Below, one piece after another: positions 1 to 7,813 of a stretch of DNA of 52,068 bases. The stretch is taken from contig JAGCYY010000011.1 of NCBI GenBank assembly GCA_017960565.1, positions 1-52,068 of the forward strand, read 5' to 3'. Each line of letters opens with the position of its first letter. Positions within the stretch are counted from its first letter, which is position 1. The stretch is from a bacterium (lineage in GTDB: Bacteria; Bacillota_I; Bacilli_A; Izemoplasmatales; UBA1188). A program made the translations under genes and the position numbers. The notes under the pieces are model-generated. The model saw only the letters and a program-made list of their open reading frames with translations. It searched no databases and was not told the DNA's origin.

Positions 1-46
1 CGTTATTTTGTTATACTTTATTTTCAAAATTTTGTTATAAATTTAA

Positions 47-89
47 AGACTAACTTCCGTTTTAATAAACAATTTTCGGAAGTTAGTCT
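47..89. terminator. Perfect inverted repeat downstream of tRNA-Arg
   Basis: A 13-bp perfect stem (47-59 with 77-89) encloses a 17-base AT loop. It lies about 70 bases beyond the 3' end of the tRNA-Arg gene, and leftward transcripts would meet a T-rich stretch after it. It could terminate tRNA transcription or a rightward transcript; no gene is visible to its left within the window. Confidence 0.5.
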
Positions 90-157
90 AAGAGTTTGGC
101 TATTTTTATTTAAAACTGAATTTAATTTAAGAATTCACAATTCTAACATTAAAAAGA

Positions 158-228
158 GTTCCCCACCAGAATTGAACTGATAATTTGAGCTCCGGAAACT
201 CACGTTATATCCGTTTAACTAGGGGAAC
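158..228 (-). tRNA. tRNA-Arg (anticodon CCG)
   Basis: On the minus strand the cloverleaf folds fully. The acceptor stem GTTCCCC/GGGGAAC has 7 pairs, the D arm GTTA/TAAC 4 pairs and the anticodon stem TGAGT/GCTCA 5 pairs. The anticodon loop TTCCGGA gives CCG, and the T stem ATCAG/CTGGT closes a TTCAATT loop. CCA is not encoded, the base after the acceptor stem is U, and a run of T follows. The T loop is slightly atypical. It decodes the rare CGG codon. Confidence 0.8.
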
Positions 229-237
229 TTTTATATT

Positions 238-266
238 ATTATTCAATATTAAAATTGTTTTTTCAA
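238..266 (-). promoter_or_regulatory. Promoter of tRNA-Arg
   Basis: Minus strand -35 TTGAAA (261-266), 17-bp spacer, -10 AATAAT (238-243), placing the transcription start a few bases before the tRNA 5' end. This is a good sigma-A match and supports the tRNA being live. Confidence 0.6.
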
Positions 267-290
267 GTGCATATGTCCTATATATAACTA

Positions 291-1724
291 TTATCTTTTT
301 TGATTACTCATCCAATCCCATATACCATCATAGTTTTCTACAGTTTCCGTTCCGCCTTCATATGTTCCAATAAAGCCGTAGTTCGATTCTGTGCCTTTGT
401 TATATGATATATTCTTTATTGATTGAACTTTTTTAACTTCATTATTAAATAGATATACCCAAGAATAGTGACCAATGTAGTTGACATCAGGCATATCAGT
501 ACCACGAACTTTGTCGAACATTGTATAGAAACAATTGTTGTTGAATTCTATTAGTCTTGCGTATATTGGTTCACCATAATATTTTGGATTTAAAATTACA
601 TCGTCGATAGATTGTACTATCCATGTTGGAGTGTTTCTTAAAGAATATATCATTTCTTGTGATACATCTGTGTTTAAATATCCAGGACATATTGGATATA
701 TTGCGGCAAAATAGTCAGGAAGTTGAAAAGCCATCTCAAATGTCATAAATCCTCCATTTGAACAGCCACCTATGTATATTCTTGATGTATCTATGTCCTC
801 ATTATTTTCCACAAAATCAAATATAGTCGCAATAAGATATTCAGTGTAGAATGACTTTGACTTTGCTGAATATGATCCAGTTCCATTCGCATCCATCCAC
901 ATAGTCTCACATTGTGGAACTAGGACGTAGGCACCGCTAGATCCGTCTTTTTTAAAATAATTTTGGATTTCGTCTTTAAAAAGCGCTGTGACTTCGTTCC
1001 CTAAAACGGCGATCTCTGGTGATGTGCCTCCTTCCCCTGCCCCATGAAGCCAAATTATCAGCGGATTTTTCTTATTGTCTTCTATTGGTTTATAAGCCAT
1101 ATATCTTATAATTGTTTCATCAAATTCAGCTTCGCCTTTATAAAGATTAAATAGATCTGGAAGAATTAAGCCTTCATAAGATGCCTCTTTTGAATTAATC
1201 AAAAGCTTATAGAGGTTTGAGATATCATTAAAAGGATCTTCATATGGTTTTCTTCCGGAATTGATAACTGGAAATGCGTTTTTATTTGCTTTAAATGATA
1301 TATAGATGTATTGAGATTCGTCTATTGTTTCTATTAAATCTGGAGTGCATTTATAACTATCAATGATTTCTATTCTTGTTTCAGTTGATCCTTCATAATA
1401 TAGTTCAATGTTTGATGAATCTTCATCATCTAAATATATGACAGCTCCATCTACATATAATGTATTTTCATTAGCGTGTGCTACTATCTTATAACTTAAG
1501 CCTTCACCAAAATCATCATATGGGTCAATTGGATCTTCTTCGTATGTCCTAGGTGTTTCAAGATTATTTATATCTATTCTTTCAAAGTCACGTCCCATAT
1601 CTATAAATCTTGAATCTATAGTAGTAACTAAATCTTTTGTGGTAGTTTCTTCTTTCCTACAAGAACATAAAATAAATATATTTAATAAAAAGACAAAAAT
1701 GATTAATATTTTTGATATCTTCAT
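291..1724 (-). CDS. Lipoprotein esterase, alpha/beta hydrolase (PHB depolymerase/feruloyl esterase-like)
   Basis: Predicted surface lipoprotein of 477 residues that probably hydrolyses ester bonds in a polymer or glycan substituent; the substrate is unknown. The N-terminus is hydrophobic and ends in a lipobox (ILCSC, Cys about residue 22). The C-terminal half carries IIWLHGAGEGG (oxyanion region) and IGGCSNGG, the GxSxG nucleophile elbow; the acidic and histidine members of the triad probably lie in the last 120 residues (VQSIDD and NYIGHYSW). The N-terminal 190 residues are a separate region I cannot assign. The start at 1724 follows AGGAGG by 7 bases. It has its own promoter and follows the terminator of the nucleoside transporter operon, so it is probably transcribed alone. 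Confidence 0.75.
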   Translation of the reverse strand: MKISKILIIFVFLLNIFILCSCRKEETTTKDLVTTIDSRFIDMGRDFERIDINNLETPRTYEEDPIDPYDDFGEGLSYKIVAHANENTLYVDGAVIYLDDEDSSNIELYYEGSTETRIEIIDSYKCTPDLIETIDESQYIYISFKANKNAFPVINSGRKPYEDPFNDISNLYKLLINSKEASYEGLILPDLFNLYKGEAEFDETIIRYMAYKPIEDNKKNPLIIWLHGAGEGGTSPEIAVLGNEVTALFKDEIQNYFKKDGSSGAYVLVPQCETMWMDANGTGSYSAKSKSFYTEYLIATIFDFVENNEDIDTSRIYIGGCSNGGFMTFEMAFQLPDYFAAIYPICPGYLNTDVSQEMIYSLRNTPTWIVQSIDDVILNPKYYGEPIYARLIEFNNNCFYTMFDKVRGTDMPDVNYIGHYSWVYLFNNEVKKVQSIKNISYNKGTESNYGFIGTYEGGTETVENYDGIWDWMSNQKR

Positions 1725-1756
1725 ATGTGTTCCTCCTAAAACATATTCTTTATTTA

Positions 1757-1785
1757 AATATATCACTAAAAGTGATAATTTTAAA
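1757..1785 (-). promoter_or_regulatory. Promoter with palindromic spacer upstream of the esterase
   Basis: Minus strand -35 TTTAAA (1780-1785), 17-bp spacer, extended -10 TGATATATT (core 1757-1762). A perfect inverted repeat, TATCAC-5 nt-GTGATA (1761-1777), fills the spacer and could bind a repressor. A near-identical spacer occurs before the MATE gene at 9295-9315. Confidence 0.5.
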
Positions 1786-1798
1786 GATGCGGGAAATA

Positions 1799-1824
1799 AA
1801 AAAGGGATTATCGAAATCCCTTTT
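1799..1824 (-). terminator. Intrinsic terminator of the nucleoside transporter operon
   Basis: A hairpin AAAAGGGATT/AATCCCTTTT on the minus strand is followed by a T run. It lies just past the nupQ stop codon and separates that operon from the esterase gene. Confidence 0.75.
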
Positions 1825-1828
1825 GAAT

Positions 1829-2788
1829 CTATCTTTCTTCTCTAAAATAGTTGATGCCAAGACCTTGTGGAGGTTTTGAAGTTTTGGCATCTAGAATAGA
1901 TGTTACTATTAAGACTATTACTGTGAAGATATATGGAAGCATCGCAAATAATTTTAATTGAACATTTGATATTCCTAAATAGTTAGGAAGAATTGTTAGA
2001 CCACCAAAGATGATTGATCCAACCATTCCGATTGTTGGTTTCCACATTGAGAAGATGACAAGTGCGACAGATAGCCAACCAAATGCTTCAATATTCGCTT
2101 CTACGAATGTTGTACCACCGCTTCTATCCATTACATAATAAAGGCCACCTAAACCGGCTATTGCACTGCCAATTAATATTGCAGAGTATTTATATACAGT
2201 GACATTTATTCCTTGTGCATCGGCGGTTTGTGGACTTTCACCGACAGATCTTAAGAATAGACCTACTTTAGTCTTCTTTAAGACGAAATGAAGTGTGATT
2301 GCGAGAATGAATGCTAGATATACTAAGAAGCCATATGAGAAGAATAATTGGCCAAATACTCCTAAGTCCTCATAGAATGTAAATAGGGTTTTGATTGATC
2401 TGCTAGCTCTTGTGAGCAAACTTTGATCCATACTTGACCCAATGAATTTCATAAAGCCAACACCAAATGTAGTTAAAACTAAACCTGTAACGTTTTGATT
2501 TGCTTGAAGTGTTACAGTGAGGAACGCATATAAGAGTCCTCCTAGTGCCGCAAATAATCCAGACATTATTATGGCAATAATCATTAGGAAAATGCCGATT
2601 ATATCTCCGGTACCGAAAATAGCGAAATATAGATTAACGCCGATTGCACCACCAAGTGCGCCTAAAGACATAATTCCTGGAATACCTAGATTTAAGTTGC
2701 CAGCTTTTTCTATTAATGTTTCACCGATGCAGCCAAATAGGTATACAACACCCATAGCTACTGCACCTGTTAAGAAAGATGCGAACAT
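1829..2788 (-). CDS. nupQ: Nucleoside ABC transporter permease (NupQ/YufQ type)
   Basis: Inner-membrane permease of 319 residues in the branched-chain-amino-acid/ribose permease superfamily. It has about eight hydrophobic segments and the family motif GESPQTADAQGI in the cytoplasmic loop that contacts the ATPase. N-terminal GEIL-like residues (GCIGETLIEKAGNLNLG) are typical of the second permease of BMP-dependent nucleoside importers. It starts 1 base after the nupP stop, so the two permeases are translated together, and it is the last gene of the xpt-nupNOPQ operon. Guanosine or general purine nucleosides are the likely substrate, judging from the riboswitch. Confidence 0.85.
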   Translation of the reverse strand: MFASFLTGAVAMGVVYLFGCIGETLIEKAGNLNLGIPGIMSLGALGGAIGVNLYFAIFGTGDIIGIFLMIIAIIMSGLFAALGGLLYAFLTVTLQANQNVTGLVLTTFGVGFMKFIGSSMDQSLLTRASRSIKTLFTFYEDLGVFGQLFFSYGFLVYLAFILAITLHFVLKKTKVGLFLRSVGESPQTADAQGINVTVYKYSAILIGSAIAGLGGLYYVMDRSGGTTFVEANIEAFGWLSVALVIFSMWKPTIGMVGSIIFGGLTILPNYLGISNVQLKLFAMLPYIFTVIVLIVTSILDAKTSKPPQGLGINYFREER

Positions 2789-2789
2789 A

Positions 2790-3965
2790 TTATTTTACCT
2801 CCTCCTTAACTGTTTCTATTTCTTGAGGTTCAACTTTTTCAACCTTTTGTGGTTCCTCTTTTTCTTTTCTCTTAATATTGATTTTAACTTTATATCTTAT
2901 AAAGAATTCACTTATTAATATTGAGAAGAATATTAAGCCAATGATAACACTTGAAAGGTTATTACTACCAAGTTGATAACTTGCAGTAATCTTAGATGTT
3001 CCAAGTGTTAAGAAAGCAAGAGCGAACGATACCAATGCCATTATTAGTGGATTGAAATTAGAAAGCCAAGCGATTAGTACTGCCGTAAAGCCTAATGATC
3101 CACATGTAGTAGTATTTATTGAGTGATTGATTACTGATGTGAATAAGAAACCGATGATTCCACAGATAGCTCCTGAAAGAATAAGTGTTCTTATCATTAT
3201 TTTTTTTGTGTTCATACCGACATATCTTGCGGTATTTATTGAATCACCAAGAACTATTGCTTCATATCCGTGTTTTGTCTTAGTCATATAGATATGAATG
3301 AATACAGCAACTAATATTATTACAACGATAGGAATAAAATATTCATTGATTGGTGAATGTAACCAACCTGTTTGTGTATCCATATTGATAACACCCGGAG
3401 ATTCTTTTGCACCTTTCGCAAGAACATAGTTTACATAAGCAACGAGTGCACTAGCTATATAGTTCATCATTAAAGTGAAAAGAGTTTCGTTTGTACCAAA
3501 GAATGTTTTAAATATCGCTGGTATTACTGCCCAGATGATAGATGCTAATAAACTACCGGCAAACATAAATACAAGCAATAAGAAATTATTGAATCCTGAT
3601 TTCATTCCAAAATCTTTTAAGTAGAACATAATTATAATGGATACAAGTGAACCGACAAGAACTTGACCGTTGGCCCCCATATTCCAATATCTCATCTTAA
3701 ATGCTGGAAGAATTGCCATACCGAACCCAAGAAGGATTGCGGCATCAAGGAATAATTTCCAAGGTCTGATTGTTGCGCCTTCAAAGAAAAATTTTGCGAT
3801 ATCGATTGGCTTTCCTTGGCAAACAATCATAGCGATTATTAAACTTATTATAATAGAAATCGCTATTGCACCTACTCTAATTAATATTCCTTGCCATTTA
3901 GGCATATCAAATCTTTTAAATGTAGTAAAGAGAGGAGTGTGAACTTTCTTATTTTCTTTATTCAT
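2790..3965 (-). CDS. nupP: Nucleoside ABC transporter permease (NupP/YufP type)
   Basis: Partner permease of 391 residues with 8-10 membrane segments. RYWNMGANGQVLVG and VLGDSINTARYVGMN are hallmarks of the first permease of BMP-family nucleoside importers. N-terminal (about 20) and C-terminal (about 35, highly charged EEPQKVEKVEPQ) tails are cytosolic. Its start lies 8 bases inside the nupO 3' end, indicating translational coupling. The charged tail is longer than I would expect and has low complexity. Confidence 0.85.
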   Translation of the reverse strand: MNKENKKVHTPLFTTFKRFDMPKWQGILIRVGAIAISIIISLIIAMIVCQGKPIDIAKFFFEGATIRPWKLFLDAAILLGFGMAILPAFKMRYWNMGANGQVLVGSLVSIIIMFYLKDFGMKSGFNNFLLLVFMFAGSLLASIIWAVIPAIFKTFFGTNETLFTLMMNYIASALVAYVNYVLAKGAKESPGVINMDTQTGWLHSPINEYFIPIVVIILVAVFIHIYMTKTKHGYEAIVLGDSINTARYVGMNTKKIMIRTLILSGAICGIIGFLFTSVINHSINTTTCGSLGFTAVLIAWLSNFNPLIMALVSFALAFLTLGTSKITASYQLGSNNLSSVIIGLIFFSILISEFFIRYKVKINIKRKEKEEPQKVEKVEPQEIETVKEEVK

Positions 3966-5553
3966 TTGGTGTTACATCCTCCTTCTTTAGTTCTTCCCAT
4001 TCTTTTGAAGAAAGGTTGCTGTCTTCAGCTATTCCAAATTTACCTGGTTTTTCTTCTGTCAGGTTTTTAGCACCTGTCATCATTAAACCGATTTCTTCTT
4101 TATTAGTGTTCTTTGTGTGAACTATACCCATGTTTTTGCCATGACATAGTACCATAATTTTATCGCAGAATGTCATCAATACATCTAGGTCTTCACCAAT
4201 GAAGAGGATTGCTGTGTTTTTAGCTTTTTCTTCATTTAAGATATCATAGATCATATATGATGAGTTAATATCTAGACCTCTTACTGGATATGCAGTAATG
4301 ATTACATTGGGTTTTAAACCGATTTCTCTACCAACTAATATCTTTTGAATATTACCACCTGATAGATTCTTTACAGGCGTTTCTGTAGATGGTGTTACAA
4401 CACCATATCTTTCTATTAAATCATTAGCGTAATCTCTTGCAGATTTTCTATCTACGAAAGGGCCTTTATTTTGTCTATATGTTTTTAATAATAAATTATC
4501 TGTGATTGAAAGGTTTGGTGCAAGACCAAGACCTAGTCTATCTTCTGGAATAAAGCTCATTGAAATACCAATTTCTTTAATCTTTTCTGGGCTATATCCT
4601 TTTATTGATTTTCCAAAGTGCGTGATAGAGCCTTCATAATTTCTAAGACCTACTATTGCTTCACACATTTCTTTTTGACCACAACCAGCAATACCAGCAA
4701 CGCCTAATATCTGACCACCTCTTAAATAGAAATCAAGATCGTCTATTGCGACTGTCTTATCATCTTTTAAGACGTGTAAGCCTCTAATCTCAAGTGTTGG
4801 TGCAGTTGCTTGAATTCTCAATCTTTCAAGTTTTAAATCAACTTTTTTACCAACCATATATTCAGTAAGCTCTTTAGGGTTAGTATCTTTGGTGTTGAGT
4901 GAAGTTATATATTCACCTTTTCTTAAGATGGATACTCTATCTGAAATTGCCATAACTTCATTTAATTTATGGGTGATGATAATGATAGATTTATTATCTT
5001 CTCTCATCTTTCTCATAACATTAAATAGTTTATCTATTTCTTGAGGAGTTAAAACCGCTGTTGGTTCATCAAGAATTAATATTTTTGCATTTCTATATAA
5101 TACTTTTACAATCTCAACAGTTTGTTTTTCAGAAACACTCATCTCATGGATTCTTTTCTTTAAATCTAATTCAAATCCATATTTGTCACAGATGTTTTGG
5201 ATTTCACCATAAGCATTTCTGATATTTCCTTTAATACCAAGCACGATGTTTTCATAAGCACTAAATACATCGACAAGTTTAAAATGTTGGTGTACCATAC
5301 CGATTCCATAATCAAAAGAATCCTTAGGTGAATGGATATTAGCAAGTTCACCATTAATAAATATTTCACCTTCTTCTGGTTGATATATACCAGATAGCAT
5401 ATTCATTAATGTTGTTTTACCGCTACCATTTTCTCCAAGTATGGAAAGTATTTCACCTTCATATAGTTTTAAATTGATATTTTTGTTTGCTTGAATACCT
5501 TTAAAACTTTTTGAGATATTTTTAAGTTCTATGACTATTCTTTTTTCTTCCAT
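3958..5553 (-). CDS. nupO: Nucleoside ABC transporter ATP-binding protein, two ABC cassettes (NupO/YufO type)
   Basis: Cytosolic ATPase of 531 residues with two fused ABC domains. The first cassette has Walker A GENGSGKTT, Walker B ILILDEPTAVLTP and a degenerate signature MSVSEKQ. The second has a degenerate P-loop region AGIAGCGQKE, a good signature NLSGGNIQK, and Walker B drifted to ITAYPVRGLD. This asymmetric pattern is usual in ribose/nucleoside-type ATPases. The C-terminal 40 residues are an acidic extension. It drives import through NupP and NupQ using the BMP lipoprotein upstream. Confidence 0.88.
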   Translation of the reverse strand: MEEKRIVIELKNISKSFKGIQANKNINLKLYEGEILSILGENGSGKTTLMNMLSGIYQPEEGEIFINGELANIHSPKDSFDYGIGMVHQHFKLVDVFSAYENIVLGIKGNIRNAYGEIQNICDKYGFELDLKKRIHEMSVSEKQTVEIVKVLYRNAKILILDEPTAVLTPQEIDKLFNVMRKMREDNKSIIIITHKLNEVMAISDRVSILRKGEYITSLNTKDTNPKELTEYMVGKKVDLKLERLRIQATAPTLEIRGLHVLKDDKTVAIDDLDFYLRGGQILGVAGIAGCGQKEMCEAIVGLRNYEGSITHFGKSIKGYSPEKIKEIGISMSFIPEDRLGLGLAPNLSITDNLLLKTYRQNKGPFVDRKSARDYANDLIERYGVVTPSTETPVKNLSGGNIQKILVGREIGLKPNVIITAYPVRGLDINSSYMIYDILNEEKAKNTAILFIGEDLDVLMTFCDKIMVLCHGKNMGIVHTKNTNKEEIGLMMTGAKNLTEEKPGKFGIAEDSNLSSKEWEELKKEDVTPNE

Positions 5554-5579
5554 TTTAAAACCTCAAGAAATAGACAAAT

Positions 5580-5610
5580 TTAGGCGGGCTTTAAGATAAA
5601 ACCCGCCTAA
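5580..5610 (-). terminator. Intercistronic hairpin between nupN and nupO
   Basis: A GC-rich 9-bp stem, TTAGGCGGG/CCCGCCTAA, with a 13-base loop. No proper T run follows, so it is better read as a partial attenuator or a 3'-end stabiliser. Such structures commonly raise the amount of the binding-protein message relative to the permease genes. Confidence 0.55.
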
Positions 5611-5630
5611 TATATTTGTAACGTGTTTAA

Positions 5631-6896
5631 TTAGCTAGCAGCATTGATTTCAGTGATACCATCAATTCTTAAATCGAAATATGGAGCACTACGATATGAA
5701 GATTCATCAAAGAATGTAACACCGTTTACAGTCTTGATAACGTTAGTTTCACCTGTGAAAGTGCCATCATCATCAACGTCAGCTAAGTATTCAGTTAAGT
5801 GTACGCCACCTACAGTGAATGTAGAGCAGTCGAATACTTTAACAGAACCATTTTGTAATTTAGCTTTAACTTCATCGATCTTAGCTTGAGTTCCAGAAGC
5901 TGGAGCTTTCTTACCAATTGTATTTAATTTAACAGAACCAGTAGCGATTGTTCCTGTCCAGTCTGTATCAATCTTTTCACCTTTAACTGTTTGTTTGATC
6001 ATATATTCGAAGTATGGAGTCCAGTCGATCTTAGAAGAAACAACGTAAGTGTTAGGGCATTTGCTAACAGTTGATCCATTATAAGTGATGTTTGGAACTT
6101 TAGCAGCTTCACAAGCTTCAGGAGCACCATATGAGTCAGCATGTTGAGAAATTAATACGCATTTATCAGTGTTGATTAAAGCTTCAGCAGCAGCTTTTTC
6201 AGCATCAAAATCATACCAGCTGTTTGTATATCTAACTTTCATTGTAACAGTTGGGCAAACTGATTTAGCACCAAGATAGAATGAAGTATAACCAGATACA
6301 ACTTCAGCATAAGGGAAAGCACCTACATAACCCATAACAGCAGTTTCAGCAGTGCATTTACCATCTTTGATCATTTCATTTAATTTTAAACCTGCAGCTA
6401 CGCCAGCAAGATATCTACCTTCATAGATAGAAGCGAAAGCGTTAGAATAGTTATCTAAGTTTTCAGTATGAGCTTTAGTACCAGTAGCATGGCAGAAGTT
6501 TACGTTAGGGAATTGTTTTGCAGCTTGAATCATGAAATCTTCATGTCCAAATGAATCAGCGAATACTACGTTACATGTAGCAGCGAGTTCTCTTGCTTTT
6601 TCTAAACAAGAAGAATCTTCACCAACACCAGTGTGTAATTCTAAACTAGTTCTTTGAATACCTAAGTTGTTTAATGCTCTATACATAGAATTGATGAAGT
6701 TCTTATCATATGTAGAAGAGTCATCATGTAAACAAATTAGACCGATTTTAACGTTGGCGTCTTTGAGTTCGCCGTTTTCGTTGAATGTTCCAACTCCGTC
6801 TTCATCGTCGTCATTTTTAGTAGTGCAAGCAGTTACAGATAATGCTAGTGCAGCAACCATTAGTAATGCGAATAATGATTTGATTAATTTTTTCAT
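5631..6896 (-). CDS. nupN: BMP-family nucleoside-binding lipoprotein (NupN/PnrA-like)
   Basis: Substrate-binding lipoprotein of 421 residues anchored outside the membrane. The signal peptide ends in the lipobox LSVTAC (Cys24). The mature protein has the PnrA/BMP fold signatures VFADSFGHEDFM, FASIYEGRYLAGVAAG, MGYVGAFPYAEVVSGYTSF and the C-terminal ADVDDDG segment. An acidic NDDDEDG linker follows the lipid anchor. Placement between the guanine-riboswitch xpt gene and nupOPQ supports purine nucleoside binding. A small stem-loop (GTTAG/CTAAC) lies in the 44-base gap to xpt. Confidence 0.88.
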   Translation of the reverse strand: MKKLIKSLFALLMVAALALSVTACTTKNDDDEDGVGTFNENGELKDANVKIGLICLHDDSSTYDKNFINSMYRALNNLGIQRTSLELHTGVGEDSSCLEKARELAATCNVVFADSFGHEDFMIQAAKQFPNVNFCHATGTKAHTENLDNYSNAFASIYEGRYLAGVAAGLKLNEMIKDGKCTAETAVMGYVGAFPYAEVVSGYTSFYLGAKSVCPTVTMKVRYTNSWYDFDAEKAAAEALINTDKCVLISQHADSYGAPEACEAAKVPNITYNGSTVSKCPNTYVVSSKIDWTPYFEYMIKQTVKGEKIDTDWTGTIATGSVKLNTIGKKAPASGTQAKIDEVKAKLQNGSVKVFDCSTFTVGGVHLTEYLADVDDDGTFTGETNVIKTVNGVTFFDESSYRSAPYFDLRIDGITEINAAS

Positions 6897-6940
6897 TTTC
6901 CTTCCTCTTTTATTTTTCGTTAGTTATCTAACTTTTTGCT

Positions 6941-7510
6941 TTAATTAAATTCTATATCCTCATCAGTCATCCTAGTGATGCCTGCAAGAGACTCGATTCT
7001 ATAACCTTTTTCTCTGAGACTATTACCACCATTTTGGTAAACTTTTTCAATCTCTACTACTGCTCCAGCAACATGTGCTTTTGCTTCTTCAACTATGCTT
7101 ATCAATCCTTCAAGTGCTTTACCATTCGCAAGGAAGTCATCGCAGATTAGTACTTCGTCACCTTCGTTTAAATAAGCTTTAGAAACAGAGATGTGGTTTG
7201 TATTTTTGTGAGTATAAGAATATACCTTTGCAGTATATATCTCACCACTAACATTTGAAGTGATACTTTTTTTCGCAAATACCATAGGAACGCTTAATTT
7301 CATAGCTATCGCAGTCGCGAATGGAATACCAGATGCTTCAATTGTTAAGACTTTTGTAATCTTAGTACCCTTAAATAGTCTTTCTACTTCTTCGGCCATA
7401 TGTTTCAGTAATTCTGTATCAATTTGTTGATTTAAGAATTTACCAACTTTTAATACTTCTCCAGGAAGTATCTCGCCGTCTTTTTTAATTTTATCTTCTA
7501 ATTCTTTCAT
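6941..7510 (-). CDS. xpt: Xanthine phosphoribosyltransferase
   Basis: Type I phosphoribosyltransferase of 189 residues that converts xanthine plus PRPP to XMP in purine salvage. The PRPP-binding motif VLICDDFLANGKA is intact, and TIEASGIPFATAIA is the typical Xpt N-terminal pyrophosphate-binding loop. Length matches the family. I chose ATG at 7510 because AAGGTG ends five bases upstream; a GTG two codons earlier would overlap that site. First gene of the operon, directly after a guanine riboswitch and terminator. Confidence 0.92.
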   Translation of the reverse strand: MKELEDKIKKDGEILPGEVLKVGKFLNQQIDTELLKHMAEEVERLFKGTKITKVLTIEASGIPFATAIAMKLSVPMVFAKKSITSNVSGEIYTAKVYSYTHKNTNHISVSKAYLNEGDEVLICDDFLANGKALEGLISIVEEAKAHVAGAVVEIEKVYQNGGNSLREKGYRIESLAGITRMTDEDIEFN

Positions 7511-7532
7511 AATCACACCTTAAAAATAAAAA

Positions 7533-7553
7533 GATAGGCCCGTTTTGCCTACC
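7533..7553 (-). terminator. Riboswitch-controlled terminator before xpt
   Basis: The hairpin GGTAGGC/GCCTATC on the minus strand is followed by TTTTTATTTTT, which runs directly into the xpt ribosome binding site. A second stem, CACGTACAAG/CTTGTGCGTG (7574-7595), sits between it and the aptamer and is also followed by a T-rich stretch. One or both form the expression platform. Confidence 0.75.
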
Positions 7554-7601
7554 ATCAAGAAAAAATAATAATTCACGCACAAGAGCTTGTACGTGGGATT
7601 T

Positions 7602-7670
7602 CCCAATAGTCGTGTATAAGGCAACACGGTAGAAACATCTCCGCCATCTATATGGAGACCTATATTGGAT
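7602..7670 (-). promoter_or_regulatory. Purine (guanine-class) riboswitch aptamer
   Basis: The minus strand shows the purine aptamer core. P1 is CCAATA/TATTGG and P2 is GTCTCC/GGAGAT. J2/3 is the invariant GTTTCTACC (7628-7636), P3 is GTGT/ACAC, and J3/1 is GACTAT (7606-7611). The C in GACTAT is the specificity base for guanine or hypoxanthine rather than adenine. Together with the downstream terminator it should switch off xpt and nupNOPQ when guanine is abundant. Confidence 0.92.
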
Positions 7671-7749
7671 ATTAAGTTTTACACTTATATTGTTGCATAT
7701 TTTTTTAAAAATAGGAAACAATTTTTTGAAAATTTTTCATGAAAAAAAA

Positions 7750-7787
7750 TGATAGCGTTTTCATTTTACATTTTTCTTAAAATTATA
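7750..7787 (-). promoter_or_regulatory. Promoter and cre site of the xpt-nup operon
   Basis: Minus strand -35 TTGTTA, 17-bp spacer, -10 TAAAAT. The final T of the -10 begins TGAAAACGCTATCA (7750-7763), which fits the CcpA cre consensus at every defined position. CcpA binding here would block the promoter, so carbon catabolite repression of purine nucleoside uptake is the inference. The spacing to the aptamer is about 80 bases. Confidence 0.6.
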
Positions 7788-7793
7788 ACAAAA

Positions 7794-7813
7794 AGTCGGC
7801 TTTTTAGCCGACT
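7794..7813 (-). terminator. Intrinsic terminator of the MATE gene
   Basis: A perfect 8-bp stem AGTCGGCT/AGCCGACT with a four-base loop, followed by a short T run on the minus strand. The MATE stop codon lies inside the hairpin. Confidence 0.8.

Noticed and set aside
185-373. Rightward 62-codon frame near the left edge
   Set aside because: It overlaps the tRNA-Arg and the 3' end of the esterase gene on the other strand; no ribosome binding site.
7491-7721. Leftward 76-codon frame over the xpt leader
   Set aside because: It coincides with the guanine riboswitch and terminator, has no ribosome binding site and codes nothing family-like.
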